A stretch of DNA of 64,000 nucleotides. Origin: JBBIWA01 sp037439425 (lineage in GTDB: Bacteria > Acidobacteriota > Blastocatellia > RBC074). A program made the position numbers and the translations under genes. The stretch spans positions 1 to 64,000 of the forward strand of contig JBBIWA010000023.1 of the NCBI GenBank assembly GCA_037439425.1, given 5' to 3'. How positions within the stretch are numbered: the stretch's first letter is position 1; each line of letters opens with the position of its first letter. Shown here piece after piece: positions 1-7,972 of this stretch. Below the pieces are notes generated by a model. That model ran no database searches. It was not told the origin of the DNA and saw nothing but the letters and a program-made list of their open reading frames with translations.

Positions 1-900
1 CTCCGGTACTGCTGATTGAAACGTAGGCTGCTTCCTCACAAGCTTTCTCCCCTCGTCCCGGCCTGAGCGTTACCTGATTAAGAACTATTGGGGGCTTCGC
101 TCAAATGCCACAACAGCAATTCTTCGATAGCTCTCCACGACGAGCTTGGAAAAGCCGAGCGCCCAAAACCGTCTACAATCCGGCCGCGACTGGCCTTCGG
201 GAGACTTATGATAGAGCCGAGCGGCGCGCCGCCAACACCTTGGGCGCTAAACACGCCAACCCACCCTGAACCGTTTGAACCTGTTGCCGCGCCGCCGCAT
301 GGACCTCCAACACCTGGTGGGCTAAACACGCCAACCCACCGAGAGCAGGTAAAAGACCAGCGAGAGCGTCTGCTGTCCGTGACCACGAGTTGTGTTCCCA
401 TTCATAGCCGTGCTTCTTGTGGAGGTTGAACTGAAGACTCCTCGATTCGAGAGCGTGAAGGCCCGATGAGCTAAGCCGCCTTCTCCCGGATCACTTCTAA
501 GTGCGGTCACATACGAGTTGTGATAGCTCAGCTTACGCCGTGGAGTTTCACGTTTGTGGCTACGCACGAGAGCGGGATCATTTTGAGATGCCACGGCCTT
601 GCGCCGTGGAGCTTCACGTTTGTGGCCACACACACGGGCAGGATCATTTTGAGAGGCCACGGCCTTGTGCCGTGGAGTTTCACGTTTCTGGCTACGCACG
701 AGAGCGGGATCATTTTGAGAGGCCACGGCCTTGTGCCGTGGAGTTTCACGTTTGTAGCTAGCCTGCAAACTCGACGTTTTTTCCTAAACGCTCTCAATTC
801 GCGGTTACAGTAGCAAGGATCGCGAGACTCCACGGCACAAGGCAGTGGCCTCTTCTATTTACAGCCGCATCCGGCTAAGCGGGAATTGCTGCGCGATACA
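1..900 (-). repeat. Composite dispersed repeat, copy A (reverse, internally deleted)
   Basis: This stretch repeats, in reverse orientation, blocks seen again at 35421-36790 and 59369-60770. Bases 4-20 are the reverse of the block at 36605-36620. Bases about 376-500 are the reverse of about 60420-60560. Bases 530-757 are a hairpin array. Bases 859-895 match the start of the other copies. The roughly 600-base middle part of copies B and C is missing here. Open frames inside it are low-complexity translations of the hairpins and are not believable genes. Confidence 0.8.
530..757. repeat. Tandem array of REP-like hairpin units
   Basis: About four units of roughly 65 bases each contain the palindrome CCACGGC-loop-GCCGTGG followed by a conserved GGAGTTTCACGTTT segment. 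Between hairpins two alternating linkers occur, one with GAGAGCGGGATCATTTTGAG and one with ACGGGCAGGATCATTTTGAG. The units are nearly identical throughout, so this is not a repeat-spacer array. The same unit occurs at 36293-36452 and 60172-60400. Confidence 0.85.
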
Positions 901-929
901 TCGGACTCGATTTCCACACCGGGAGATTC

Positions 930-1345
930 AGGCGCATGTTACGCTCACTGATGGCTCTTCGCTCAGGCTGGAACGCTACGGCGACTTTGGCCACTAACGT
1001 CAAGCCACTTTGCTCGGAGCCTTCGCCGCCGTGTCGCCGTAGCTATGGAAGCTACTACCAACGCTTTCACCGCCGCTCGATTGCTCAAGCCTTCTGGCGC
1101 TTGCCGAATCCTTATCGGCGATCGTCTCGGCCAACTCTTGGCTGGCACGATCAATGCCAGTGTCAAGGCTGTTCCACCGATAGCCCCACAATGCTAAGTG
1201 TCAGTTCGACTGGAGAGGTCGGGCTTGGCCCGATGGCCAAAACATCAATGACATTGAACAAGACCTCGCTCGCCGGACCGAAGCCTTGCGCGACGTGGTC
1301 ACGAGAATCTTCTCTCCTCGCCTTCGAGGCTTTGTTTCTTATGAT
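930..1345 (+). pseudogene. Possible IS110-like transposase remnant
   Basis: Short open stretches in different frames look coding. One reads VAMEATTNAFTAARLLKPSG around 1040-1110, which resembles the conserved start of IS110-type transposases (a VxxEATxNxY-like segment). Another charged stretch reads RGRAWPDGQNINDIEQDLAR around 1215-1275. No continuous frame joins them. I am unsure of the family; it may be unrelated decayed coding sequence. Confidence 0.25.
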
Positions 1346-1380
1346 CATGCGCCTAGCATAACGCTCGACGCGCGCCTCGC

Positions 1381-1405
1381 GGGGAGGCTAAGCCTCCCCT
1401 TTTTT
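1381..1405 (+). terminator. Terminator-like hairpin at the end of the IS remnant
   Basis: A nine-base stem GGGGAGGCT / AGCCTCCCC with a one-base loop is followed by six T on the plus strand. It overlaps the last codons of the transposase remnant on the minus strand, so it may stop transcription entering the element. Confidence 0.5.
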
Positions 1406-2200
1406 GACTAAACTCGTGGTGTAGACCTTGTGCTTTAGTTTCCGGTGATGTGTGCCGAGGCTCACTCCATCGAGCTTGCGAGTGAGCTTCACGCCACAGG
1501 TAAATTGCCACTTCCGGCGATGAACAAACTTGAGAATCTTGTTCGAAGCCTGCCAACTGTCGAATTGCACAACCACCGTCCAACCTTCCGACAAGAGCGG
1601 CGCAATTCGCTTGAGCATCTCGCGGGCGATGGTGTTCTTGCTGCCGCAGTCGGACTCGCTCATCCGGCTTGCGCTCCCGATTGATGGCGCGCACCGTGCG
1701 TTTGCGCAGGTACAACTGAAAATTGAACGTGGTGGCGATCTCGCTGACTCGCATCGTGCAGACAACATAGCCACAAGCCATTGATGTAACGCGGATGTTT
1801 CGGCGCGCTATTGGTGTGATCGTGATGAATGTCAACGAGCGCCAGCCGTCAGGTATCGCGATGCTTCTGGCCGATCGAGTCGTCAATGTTGATGTAGATT
1901 TCTCTGGCCTGACAACTCTTTTGACTTCCCTCGATGGCGAAGGAGATTGAAGCCTCAAGGAGTTCCGCACGGACTCTTTGAGCATTCCAGGGGCCGATCC
2001 GCCGCAAAGTCATCCCAATTGGAAGGGTCGGTTGTCTCGACAGACTGGCATTGTAAAGCCGCCAGAGTATGTTCGCTCTCGCCGCACCAGCAAAGCGTCG
2101 CAAAGGTTGCGTAAATGCTGGCGTTGCGGGACTGACAGGAAGCCGATCAGCGGGTTGAGAAAGGCGCATAATTGCGGCGAATTGTATATAATCTCGCTAA
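1388..2200 (-). pseudogene. IS701-like DDE transposase, frameshifted
   Basis: Reading leftward, three frames together give an IS701-type transposase. The N-terminal part reads FLSVPQRQHLRNLCDALLV (near 2090-2150). A middle part reads REIYINIDDSIG (near 1865-1900), matching the first catalytic Asp region of the family. A later part reads WTVVVQFDSWQASNKILKF (near 1510-1570), matching the second Asp region. At least two frame changes are needed and the length is below an intact transposase of about 400-450 residues, so it cannot be active. It lies against the truncated end of the ABC permease at 2212-2469. Confidence 0.75.
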
Positions 2201-2211
2201 GCAGAGGGCGT

Positions 2212-2469
2212 TCATCCTGTTTGGAACAATGTAAGGCGGCTGAATGATGGGCCGATGCGGTCACCTTTGGTAAAGTAGATGGCGTTCGGCGCAGTCCGGT
2301 CGGTATATTGCGCCACGCGACGCGAAAGCCCGGTCAAAACCGCGCCCACCATTACGACCACCGCTGTCCCGATGATCACCCCGAGCAGCGTCAGCGCCGA
2401 GCGTAGTTTGTGAGACCAGATCGAGTCGGCCACGAGCTGGATGATTTCACGCTGAAGTTGCCGTCGCAT
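2212..2469 (-). pseudogene. MacB-like ABC transporter permease, truncated
   Basis: The 85 residues match the N-terminus of a MacB/FtsX-type permease: a basic start, one membrane segment (about residues 24-46, ALTLLGVIIGTAVVVMVGAV) and the beginning of the extracytoplasmic domain. The rest, including the three C-terminal membrane segments, is absent because homology stops where the IS701 remnant begins. It starts six bases after the stop of the next permease gene, so it was the last gene of that operon. The product is probably nonfunctional. Confidence 0.8.
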
Positions 2470-2475
2470 ATGAAC

Positions 2476-3819
2476 TCACTCGGCGCGCAAAGCCTCAATT
2501 GGATTGAGCCGCGCCGCGCGGCGCGCCGGAAAGACTCCAAAGACAATCCCGGTCAGCGCCGAGACCAGAATCGCCGCCGCCGCGGCCCACAAAGGCAGCG
2601 TGATCGGCAACCCACTGGGCCGTGCGGCGGCCCAGACAACCAGGCCGGCGCACAACAAACCGATCAGACCTCCTGACAGAGTCAGTAGAGTCGCCTCCAC
2701 CAGAAACTGCGCCAGCACGTCGCGCCGCCTCACACCAACAGCCATACGCACACCGATTTCTCGAGTGCGTTCGGTGACTGAAGCCAGCATCATATTCATC
2801 ACCACCACGCCGCCCACCACCAACGCGATGGCCGTCAGCGGATAGATCACCAGTCCAACCAGTGTGGTCAGCCGACCGGCGAACGCCTCAACGCTTTTGG
2901 CCGTGACGACGCTGAAATCATCATCCGCACCGTAGTCCAGCCGATGGCGCAGACGGAGCGCGAATCGCATACCCTCTTCCACCTCCAGGCGCGTCAGCGA
3001 TGACTCCGGTCGCGCGCGTCCCAGAATCGCCAGCGAACGTGAACGTTCACCAAAGACCTTGGTGAAGTTCCCTAACGGAATTTGCAAAAAGGCGTCCTGC
3101 GATTGCCCAAAGTTCGAGCCGCGCGCCGCTGCCACGCCAACCACTTCATAAGGCAACGCGCCAATGAAGATCCAATCGCTAATCGGGTCTTGCCATGGGA
3201 AAAGCAGATCGGCCACATCCGCGCCGATAATGGCCACCGGACGGCGATAAGCGTCATCAGTCGCGGTCAACTCGCGCCCACGCTCGATCTCGATATTCGA
3301 GAGAAAAGAGATATTGGAGGTGACGCCCTGCACGACAATTCCATTGAGCGATTGATTTCCCCGCCTGACCGAGAGCGCCGCGTCACCTTGCGCGCCGATT
3401 TCGATGGTTTCGCCCAACCGGTCGCGCAGCCAGCGAACATCCTCAAGCGTCAGGTCCGGTCGCCGCGAACGCGCAATCACCCAGGCCCGCGCATCCCCGA
3501 TGAAATCCTGGAAATTGGCCTTCTCAACGCGCACCACATCGGGCGCGAGCGCCCTTGTCTCTTGAGTGATGAATGCTTGCCCCCCTTCAAGCAAAGCCGC
3601 CACCAGAACGATCACGGTCATTCCTACCACGATTCCAATCACCGTCAACCCTGACCACAATCGGTTAGAAAGAATCGAGCCGATCGCCGCGCGCAAGGCC
3701 TCGTTCCATCGAGAGAGCGCGCCAAGCTCCGGCGTGACGAATCTCCCATCTCGATGGACAGCCTCAACGCTGACGCTTTCAGATAGCGGCAACGCCACTT
3801 TGTTGGCCGATTCACTCAC
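2476..3819 (-). CDS. MacB/FtsX-family ABC transporter permease
   Basis: This 447-residue inner-membrane protein has the MacB layout: an N-terminal membrane segment (about 50-72), a large extracytoplasmic domain (about 75-320), and three C-terminal segments of an FtsX domain. The family signature TERTREIGVRMAVGVRRRDV follows the second segment, and the end reads FPARRAARLNPIEALRAE, as in MacB permeases. Such proteins couple a cytoplasmic ATPase to export or to work on periplasmic substrates; no ATPase gene is in this window. The GTG start overlaps the stop of the upstream SRPBCC gene by three bases, indicating translational coupling within the CarH operon. The substrate is unknown. Confidence 0.88.
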   Translation of the reverse strand: MSESANKVALPLSESVSVEAVHRDGRFVTPELGALSRWNEALRAAIGSILSNRLWSGLTVIGIVVGMTVIVLVAALLEGGQAFITQETRALAPDVVRVEKANFQDFIGDARAWVIARSRRPDLTLEDVRWLRDRLGETIEIGAQGDAALSVRRGNQSLNGIVVQGVTSNISFLSNIEIERGRELTATDDAYRRPVAIIGADVADLLFPWQDPISDWIFIGALPYEVVGVAAARGSNFGQSQDAFLQIPLGNFTKVFGERSRSLAILGRARPESSLTRLEVEEGMRFALRLRHRLDYGADDDFSVVTAKSVEAFAGRLTTLVGLVIYPLTAIALVVGGVVVMNMMLASVTERTREIGVRMAVGVRRRDVLAQFLVEATLLTLSGGLIGLLCAGLVVWAAARPSGLPITLPLWAAAAAILVSALTGIVFGVFPARRAARLNPIEALRAE

Positions 3820-4274
3820 AGCTCACCAAATTGTTCGGCTACCACGCTGTGGCGGTAATCGAACATCCTCTCCAATCTTTTCCGTATGAACCAGCCAGCG
3901 ATCATCTCGCCCAGAACCCCCATCGGTGCGGCGTACTCAACCTCGTCGGTCATCAGCGTCCCGCCGCGAGCGGTCGGCTCGAAGCGATGCCGATGGCGCC
4001 AGTAAGCGAAAGGCCCTTGTCGCTGAACATCAGTGAAAAGATGGGGCGGCTCGTATTCCGTGTGCTCGGCCACCCAGAGCCGCCAGAATGGTCCGAGATA
4101 AACTTTGAAAACGACGCGCGTCCCAACCTGCAAACCATTTGCGCGCTCCAAAACCTCGACACGCTCCCAGGGCGGCGCCAATCGCTCGACCGCGCCCGGC
4201 TGCTCGTGCCAGGCAAAGACCACATCGGGCGGCGCGGCTATCTCCGTTTGTTTGATGAATCGTCGCGTCTTCAT
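3816..4274 (-). CDS. SRPBCC (START-like) family protein
   Basis: The 152 residues fit the polyketide-cyclase/START-like fold, a helix-grip module with a hydrophobic ligand pocket. It opens with IAAPPDVVFAWHEQPGAVERL, has the typical GPFAYWRHRHRFEP strand region, and ends with a long amphipathic helix. No catalytic residues can be assigned. It sits four bases downstream of the carH-like gene and overlaps the permease start. A paralogue at 7466-7972 stands beside the photolyase in the rightward operon. SRPBCC genes recur in light-inducible loci of other bacteria, so a role in lipid or pigment handling is plausible but is inference. Confidence 0.75.
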   Translation of the reverse strand: MKTRRFIKQTEIAAPPDVVFAWHEQPGAVERLAPPWERVEVLERANGLQVGTRVVFKVYLGPFWRLWVAEHTEYEPPHLFTDVQRQGPFAYWRHRHRFEPTARGGTLMTDEVEYAAPMGVLGEMIAGWFIRKRLERMFDYRHSVVAEQFGEL

Positions 4275-4278
4275 CGGC

Positions 4279-5220
4279 TTAAAATCGCGCTCCGAGTCTG
4301 ACCAGATGCTGCTCCAGCATCTGGAAGTCTTCGATCAACAGCGCGCGCGTCTGTCTGATCTTGTTGATCAAGGACTCTTCCTTAGCGCCGCCGATCCATA
4401 GTTCGATTCTCGCCGGTAATTCTCGCGCGATCTTTCGCACATCTCTCAGCCCGGCTTTGGCCCCGTTGGCGCCGATAAATCCCAGGATGACCGCCTGTGG
4501 CGCGGCCTTCTGCGCGGCGGTTACAATCTCTTCGGCCGGGAGATTGGCGCCCAGGTAGACGATGCCAAATCCACCTCCGACCGCCAACATCGCCGAGAGC
4601 AGAATGCCGAATTCGTGCTGCTCTCCGCTCGGCGTGGCGAACAACAGTTTGCTGGTCGGTGCAGTTCGACGATAGAGCGGAATCAGCGATCCCAGCAGGT
4701 TCCGCAACAAGGCCGAGGTCATGTGTTCCTGCGCGACGCTCAACTTGCCTTCGTGCCATGCCTCACCCACCTCCTGCATCAATGGCAGAGCGACCCGATA
4801 AACCAGCTCGCGCGGCGTCAACCCTGCAACCAGCAGGGCCAACTCCTTTTCCGCTTCACCGTAATCCAATCGCTCAATCGCGGCTATCACCGAGCGCGGA
4901 GGATGCAAAGGCTGCTCTGGCCATCTCTTCGTCATCGCCTCCACACTCTCGATCATTGATGATGGCATCGGCGACGGCCCAGCCATCAGCGCCCGCAGCT
5001 CTTCGTCATCAAGCGCGGCCACACGGCCAATCGCATGCCCTCTCTCCACCACGGCGTTCAGCAGTCGCAGACGCTCCACATCGGCCTCAGTGTAGAGCCG
5101 TCCGCGCCTGTCGCGCTGTGGCGTGACGACCTGATAGCGCCGCTCCCAGGCGCGCAGCGTGTCAACGCTGATCCCGGTCAGTTTGGAAACGGCGCGAATT
5201 GGATAGAGCAAGGTCTTCAT
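4279..5220 (-). CDS. carH: CarH/LitR-type B12-dependent photoreceptor regulator (MerR family)
   Basis: A 313-residue repressor of the CarH class. Residues 1-75 form a MerR winged helix (IRAVSKLTGISVDTLRAWERRY). Residues about 110-185 are the helix-bundle cap with the CarH signature W155-x9-E165-H166. Residues about 190-305 are a Rossmann cobalamin domain with E200-x-H202-x-x-G205, where the His would ligate cobalt. In characterised CarH, adenosylcobalamin in the dark makes a DNA-binding tetramer and light breaks the Co-C bond and releases DNA. Both motifs are intact, so light sensing is expected. It lies 17 bases after the ribA-lipocalin gene in an operon starting at the promoter near 6.58 kb, and opposite the photolyase and carotenoid operon it probably represses. 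Confidence 0.9.
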   Translation of the reverse strand: MKTLLYPIRAVSKLTGISVDTLRAWERRYQVVTPQRDRRGRLYTEADVERLRLLNAVVERGHAIGRVAALDDEELRALMAGPSPMPSSMIESVEAMTKRWPEQPLHPPRSVIAAIERLDYGEAEKELALLVAGLTPRELVYRVALPLMQEVGEAWHEGKLSVAQEHMTSALLRNLLGSLIPLYRRTAPTSKLLFATPSGEQHEFGILLSAMLAVGGGFGIVYLGANLPAEEIVTAAQKAAPQAVILGFIGANGAKAGLRDVRKIARELPARIELWIGGAKEESLINKIRQTRALLIEDFQMLEQHLVRLGARF

Positions 5221-5237
5221 CGTGATTCAGCTTTCAT

Positions 5238-6446
5238 TCAGCCGGATTGCCTGGTCTTGACTAAGCGCGAGACGTCAAATCCCTTGGCCGCCGCCTGCTC
5301 GATGATCCTTTGATAAACCGCTTCGTCCATCTGCGGCGTGCGCGAGAGTATCCACAGATATTTCCGATCCGGCGAGCCGACGACCGAATAACTGTAATCG
5401 GGCGCGAGCGCGATGATCCAGTAATCTCCCCAGACCGTCGGAAGCCATCCGAGCCACGCGGGCGCGAACCGCACTTTCAGTTTGGAGTTCGGCCTCCTCT
5501 CGCCGGCAAGTCTGGCTCTGCCTTCAGCCCTGGCGATCTGGCCGTTTTGTTGGCGGCATTCATTGACAACTTTCAGTTGACCATCATCGAGTTGCGAATA
5601 GGTCGCTGTCACCTCGCCAGCGCATTTCTTCTGAAACTGGTTCGGCAACCGCGCAACTTCATACCACTTTCCAGAATAACGCGAAAGCTCAACCGAAGCG
5701 ACGACTTCCAACGCTGGTGGACGATCTCTTTCCGCCACAAGCGGCAGATTCGGCAGGATAAGAACCAGCGCAAACAATTTTCTCAACACAACTCCTCCGC
5801 TCGAAAGACGCTGTTTAGTTGCAGCAGATGACCCATCCGCTTTCGTCAGCAGGTAACGAAAGGCCGGCGGGCTGGCTTTGATCTCCAGCGGGACGCGCTC
5901 GACCACTTCCAATCCGGCATTGCGCAGGGCGAGGACTTTGTCCGGATTGTTCGACATCAATCGCACCCGACGCGCTCCCAATTGTTTGATGATCTCGGCG
6001 CACTGGTTGTATTCGCGCGCGTCAACCGCAAAACCGAGTTTGAGGTTGGCTTCAATCGTGTCGGCACCCTGATCCTGCAAGGCATAGGCGCGAATCTTGT
6101 TGATGATGCCGATTCCGCGCCCCTCTTGCTGCTGATAAACGATGACGCCTGCGCCTGCGGCTTTGATCATCTGCATGGCGCGTCTCAGTTGCAGCCCACA
6201 GTCGCATTTCAATGAATGAAACACATCGCCCGTCAGGCATTGCGAATGAATGCGCACGAGAGCAGGCTTGGCCGCGTCAATCTCTCCCTTGATCAACGCC
6301 ACAAATTCTTCGTCTTCTTCGTCGCTGATGACACTGCGAAATCCGGCGATCTTGAACCGCCCAAATTCTGTCGGCAAATCAGCTTCGGCTTCCAACCTCA
6401 CGGTCGCACTCTCTGTTCTTCGGTCTTGCCCGATATCCAAACGCAT
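5238..6446 (-). CDS. ribA: GTP cyclohydrolase II joined in frame to a lipocalin
   Basis: Residues about 1-205 are a complete GTP cyclohydrolase II, the first riboflavin enzyme: zinc ligands in HSQCLTGDVFHSLKCDCG, the QQQEGRGIG motif, and the NNPDKVLALRNAGLEV tail. Without any stop codon the frame runs into a lipocalin of about 180 residues with the signature YSGKWYEVARLPN, as in bacterial Blc. The lipocalin begins with its own signal-like segment (RKLFALVLILPNLPLVA), preceded in the DNA by GGAGGAG and a TTG codon (5784-5786). It is therefore either a true fusion or two products from one frame. The ATG at 6446 is preferred because GAAGGAGG lies seven bases upstream; GTG at 6452 is possible. 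First gene of the CarH operon. Confidence 0.85.
   Translation of the reverse strand: MRLDIGQDRRTESATVRLEAEADLPTEFGRFKIAGFRSVISDEEDEEFVALIKGEIDAAKPALVRIHSQCLTGDVFHSLKCDCGLQLRRAMQMIKAAGAGVIVYQQQEGRGIGIINKIRAYALQDQGADTIEANLKLGFAVDAREYNQCAEIIKQLGARRVRLMSNNPDKVLALRNAGLEVVERVPLEIKASPPAFRYLLTKADGSSAATKQRLSSGGVVLRKLFALVLILPNLPLVAERDRPPALEVVASVELSRYSGKWYEVARLPNQFQKKCAGEVTATYSQLDDGQLKVVNECRQQNGQIARAEGRARLAGERRPNSKLKVRFAPAWLGWLPTVWGDYWIIALAPDYSYSVVGSPDRKYLWILSRTPQMDEAVYQRIIEQAAAKGFDVSRLVKTRQSG
5784..5798 (-). promoter_or_regulatory. Internal ribosome binding site and TTG start for the lipocalin
   Basis: On the minus strand GGAGGAG (5792-5798) stands five bases before a TTG codon (5784-5786) that exactly precedes the signal-peptide-like RKLFALVLILP. 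This is a strong Shine-Dalgarno inside a coding frame, suggesting that the lipocalin can be made separately. Confidence 0.6.
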
Positions 6447-6568
6447 AAACACCCTCCTTCAATCTCTTCCGCCTCCGGCCATCACATCCCACGCGCATTC
6501 TTCACCCCTTGACGCATCATCGCCACACTCGCCGGAAGCGCGCCCCCCGGGCCGGGAGCGATGCCGGT

Positions 6569-6597
6569 ATTATAGTTATATGTCCAATATTTGTCAA
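6569..6597 (-). promoter_or_regulatory. Consensus sigma-70 promoter for the ribA-carH operon
   Basis: On the minus strand TTGACA (6592-6597) and TATAAT (6569-6574) are separated by exactly 17 bases, a perfect match to the housekeeping consensus. It lies about 120 bases upstream of the ribA start. The region also contains GGACATAT and GACAAATAT elements, so a strong promoter occluded by a repressor is the natural reading. Confidence 0.85.
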
Positions 6598-6661
6598 GCC
6601 ACTGCCAGATATATCGGACAAAATATCAGCTATTGTCTTGGAAATAGACTTGACAAATATT
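6577..6661. promoter_or_regulatory. Clustered operator-like repeats between divergent operons
   Basis: Five elements around a GACA core occur in 85 bases: TTGACAAATATT and TGGACATATAAC and AAGACAATAGCT on the minus strand, CGGACAAAATAT (6615-6626) and TTGACAAATATT (6650-6661) on the plus strand. The outermost AATATTTGTCAAG (6586-6598) and CTTGACAAATATT (6649-6661) are a perfect 13-base inverted repeat and cover the -35 boxes of both promoters. Multiple short operator repeats overlapping the -35 box are known for CarH-type repressors; assignment to this CarH is inference. Confidence 0.6.
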
Positions 6662-6678
6662 CTAAGAGCCATTATCTT
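6650..6678 (+). promoter_or_regulatory. Sigma-70 promoter for the fasciclin gene
   Basis: TTGACA (6650-6655) is followed after 17 bases by TATCTT (6673-6678). The -35 box lies in the right arm of the 13-base inverted repeat shared with the opposite promoter. The fasciclin gene starts 150 bases downstream. Confidence 0.65.
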
Positions 6679-6827
6679 GTCCACGGTTGAAGGGGGGAGG
6701 TGAATGATGTGGCGAGCGGTGGTCATTCGGATGATCGTCGCTCGGCTGATGAAAGAGGCTTTCGCCAAAGGATCTGTGCGTTGGCGGGAAATCACAAACA
6801 GAACAACATACAGGAGAAAGAAAAGAG

Positions 6828-7328
6828 ATGTATCTCAAGTCGAAAGTTGCAAGTTTGATCTTAGTTGTCGCCGTTGCTGTGGTGATGGCAATGCCGCCGG
6901 TCAGCGCGGCTGACAATCACGAGAAGAAGGATATCGTTGACACAGCGGTGGCCGCAGGTAACTTCAAGACTTTGGCTACTGCCTTGGAAGCAGCTGGTCT
7001 GATCGAGACGTTGAAGGGCCAAGGCCCATTCACCGTCTTTGCTCCGACCGATGAAGCTTTCGCCAAGTTGCCTGCGGGCACGGTCGAGTCGCTGCTCAAG
7101 GACAAGGAGAAGCTGACGCAAATCCTGCTCTACCACGTCGTCCCCGGCGCTGTGATGGCCAAGGATGTGGTCAAGCTCAAGTCGGCGAAGACCGTCCAGG
7201 GATCATCGGTCAAGATCAACGCTAAGGGCGGCAAGGTAATGGTGGACAATGCCAATGTCATCAAGACCGATATCGCGGCGACCAATGGCGTGATCCACGT
7301 GATTGATACTGTCATCATTCCCAAGTAG
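6828..7328 (+). CDS. Secreted fasciclin (FAS1) domain protein
   Basis: The 166 residues are a signal peptide (about 1-27, ending PVSAA) and one FAS1 domain. The two conserved FAS1 boxes are visible: FTVFAPTDEAFAKLP (H1) and GVIHVIDTVIIP (H2), with the YHVVPG segment between. Single FAS1 proteins are exported and mediate adhesion or bind small molecules; several carotenoid-binding proteins use this fold. The start ATG has AGGAGAAAG upstream. A strong terminator follows, so it is mostly a single-gene transcript from the light-regulated promoter region. A role at the cell surface during light stress is inference. Confidence 0.9.
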   Translation: MYLKSKVASLILVVAVAVVMAMPPVSAADNHEKKDIVDTAVAAGNFKTLATALEAAGLIETLKGQGPFTVFAPTDEAFAKLPAGTVESLLKDKEKLTQILLYHVVPGAVMAKDVVKLKSAKTVQGSSVKINAKGGKVMVDNANVIKTDIAATNGVIHVIDTVIIPK

Positions 7329-7352
7329 CAAAACAAAAGACAAAGCTAGACA

Positions 7353-7389
7353 GGCGGCTGGGCTTGTGGGAGGCCAGCCGCCTAATTTT
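7353..7389 (+). terminator. Rho-independent terminator after the fasciclin gene
   Basis: A nine-base perfect stem GGCGGCTGG / CCAGCCGCC with a 12-base loop is followed by TAATTTTC. It separates the fasciclin gene from the photolyase-carotenoid operon, which may be reached by readthrough or by its own promoter. Confidence 0.75.
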
Positions 7390-7465
7390 CAAAGCGGTTG
7401 AGAGAGAATACAGCGCAGTTGCGCCTGAGCTTGCCTGATCTTAGTTGATTGATTGACGGAAACGC

Positions 7466-7972
7466 ATGAAAATTTGCCTGCTCGAACGCATGCAGATAAT
7501 CCCGCGCTCGCTCAGTGAAGTGTTCGCTTTCTTCAGCGACGCTTTCAATCTGGAGCGCATCACGCCGCCGTTTTTGCGGTTTCGCATCCTGACGCCGCCG
7601 CCGATCAGAATGGCTGCGGGAACGGTGATCGAATACCGGTTGCGGCTCTTTGGCGCGCCCATTTTCTGGCGGACGCTGATCGAAAGCTGGAGGCCGGAGG
7701 AGTCATTCGTTGACATACAGATGAAAGGGCCTTACTCGCTCTGGCGACACACGCATTCGTTTGAGGAAACTAGACCAGGGCAAACTCTGATGCGCGACAC
7801 GGTCGAATACGCCCTTCCATTTGGTCTGGCGGGAAGACTTGCTCATTATCTGTTCGTCAGACGATGGCTGGATGAGATTTTCGATTACCGGGCGAGGATG
7901 ACATCGTGGTTGTTGGGAACGGAAGACAAAGAGGAGAGAGAGATTGAACCGCTTAGAGCAATTGCTGGCTGA
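7466..7972 (+). CDS. SRPBCC (START-like) family protein
   Basis: This 168-residue protein is a paralogue of the one at 3816-4274: it shares the VFAFFSDAFNLERITPP opening, the GPYSLWRHTHSFEE strand and a VEYALPFG...FDYR ending. It should form a helix-grip fold with a hydrophobic cavity. Its last 29 bases overlap the start of the photolyase gene, so the two are translated together. Function is unknown; carotenoid or lipid binding would fit the neighbourhood but nothing in the sequence proves it. Confidence 0.75.
   Translation: MKICLLERMQIIPRSLSEVFAFFSDAFNLERITPPFLRFRILTPPPIRMAAGTVIEYRLRLFGAPIFWRTLIESWRPEESFVDIQMKGPYSLWRHTHSFEETRPGQTLMRDTVEYALPFGLAGRLAHYLFVRRWLDEIFDYRARMTSWLLGTEDKEEREIEPLRAIAG

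Noticed and set aside
530..757. CRISPR-like look of repeated units
   Set aside because: The segments between hairpins are nearly identical, and the unit is itself a palindrome recurring elsewhere; no cas genes are present.
82..813. Several open frames over the first repeat copy
   Set aside because: Repeated tracts such as RPRPCAVEFHVCGY come from the hairpins; the same frames open in copies B and C only because of the repeats.
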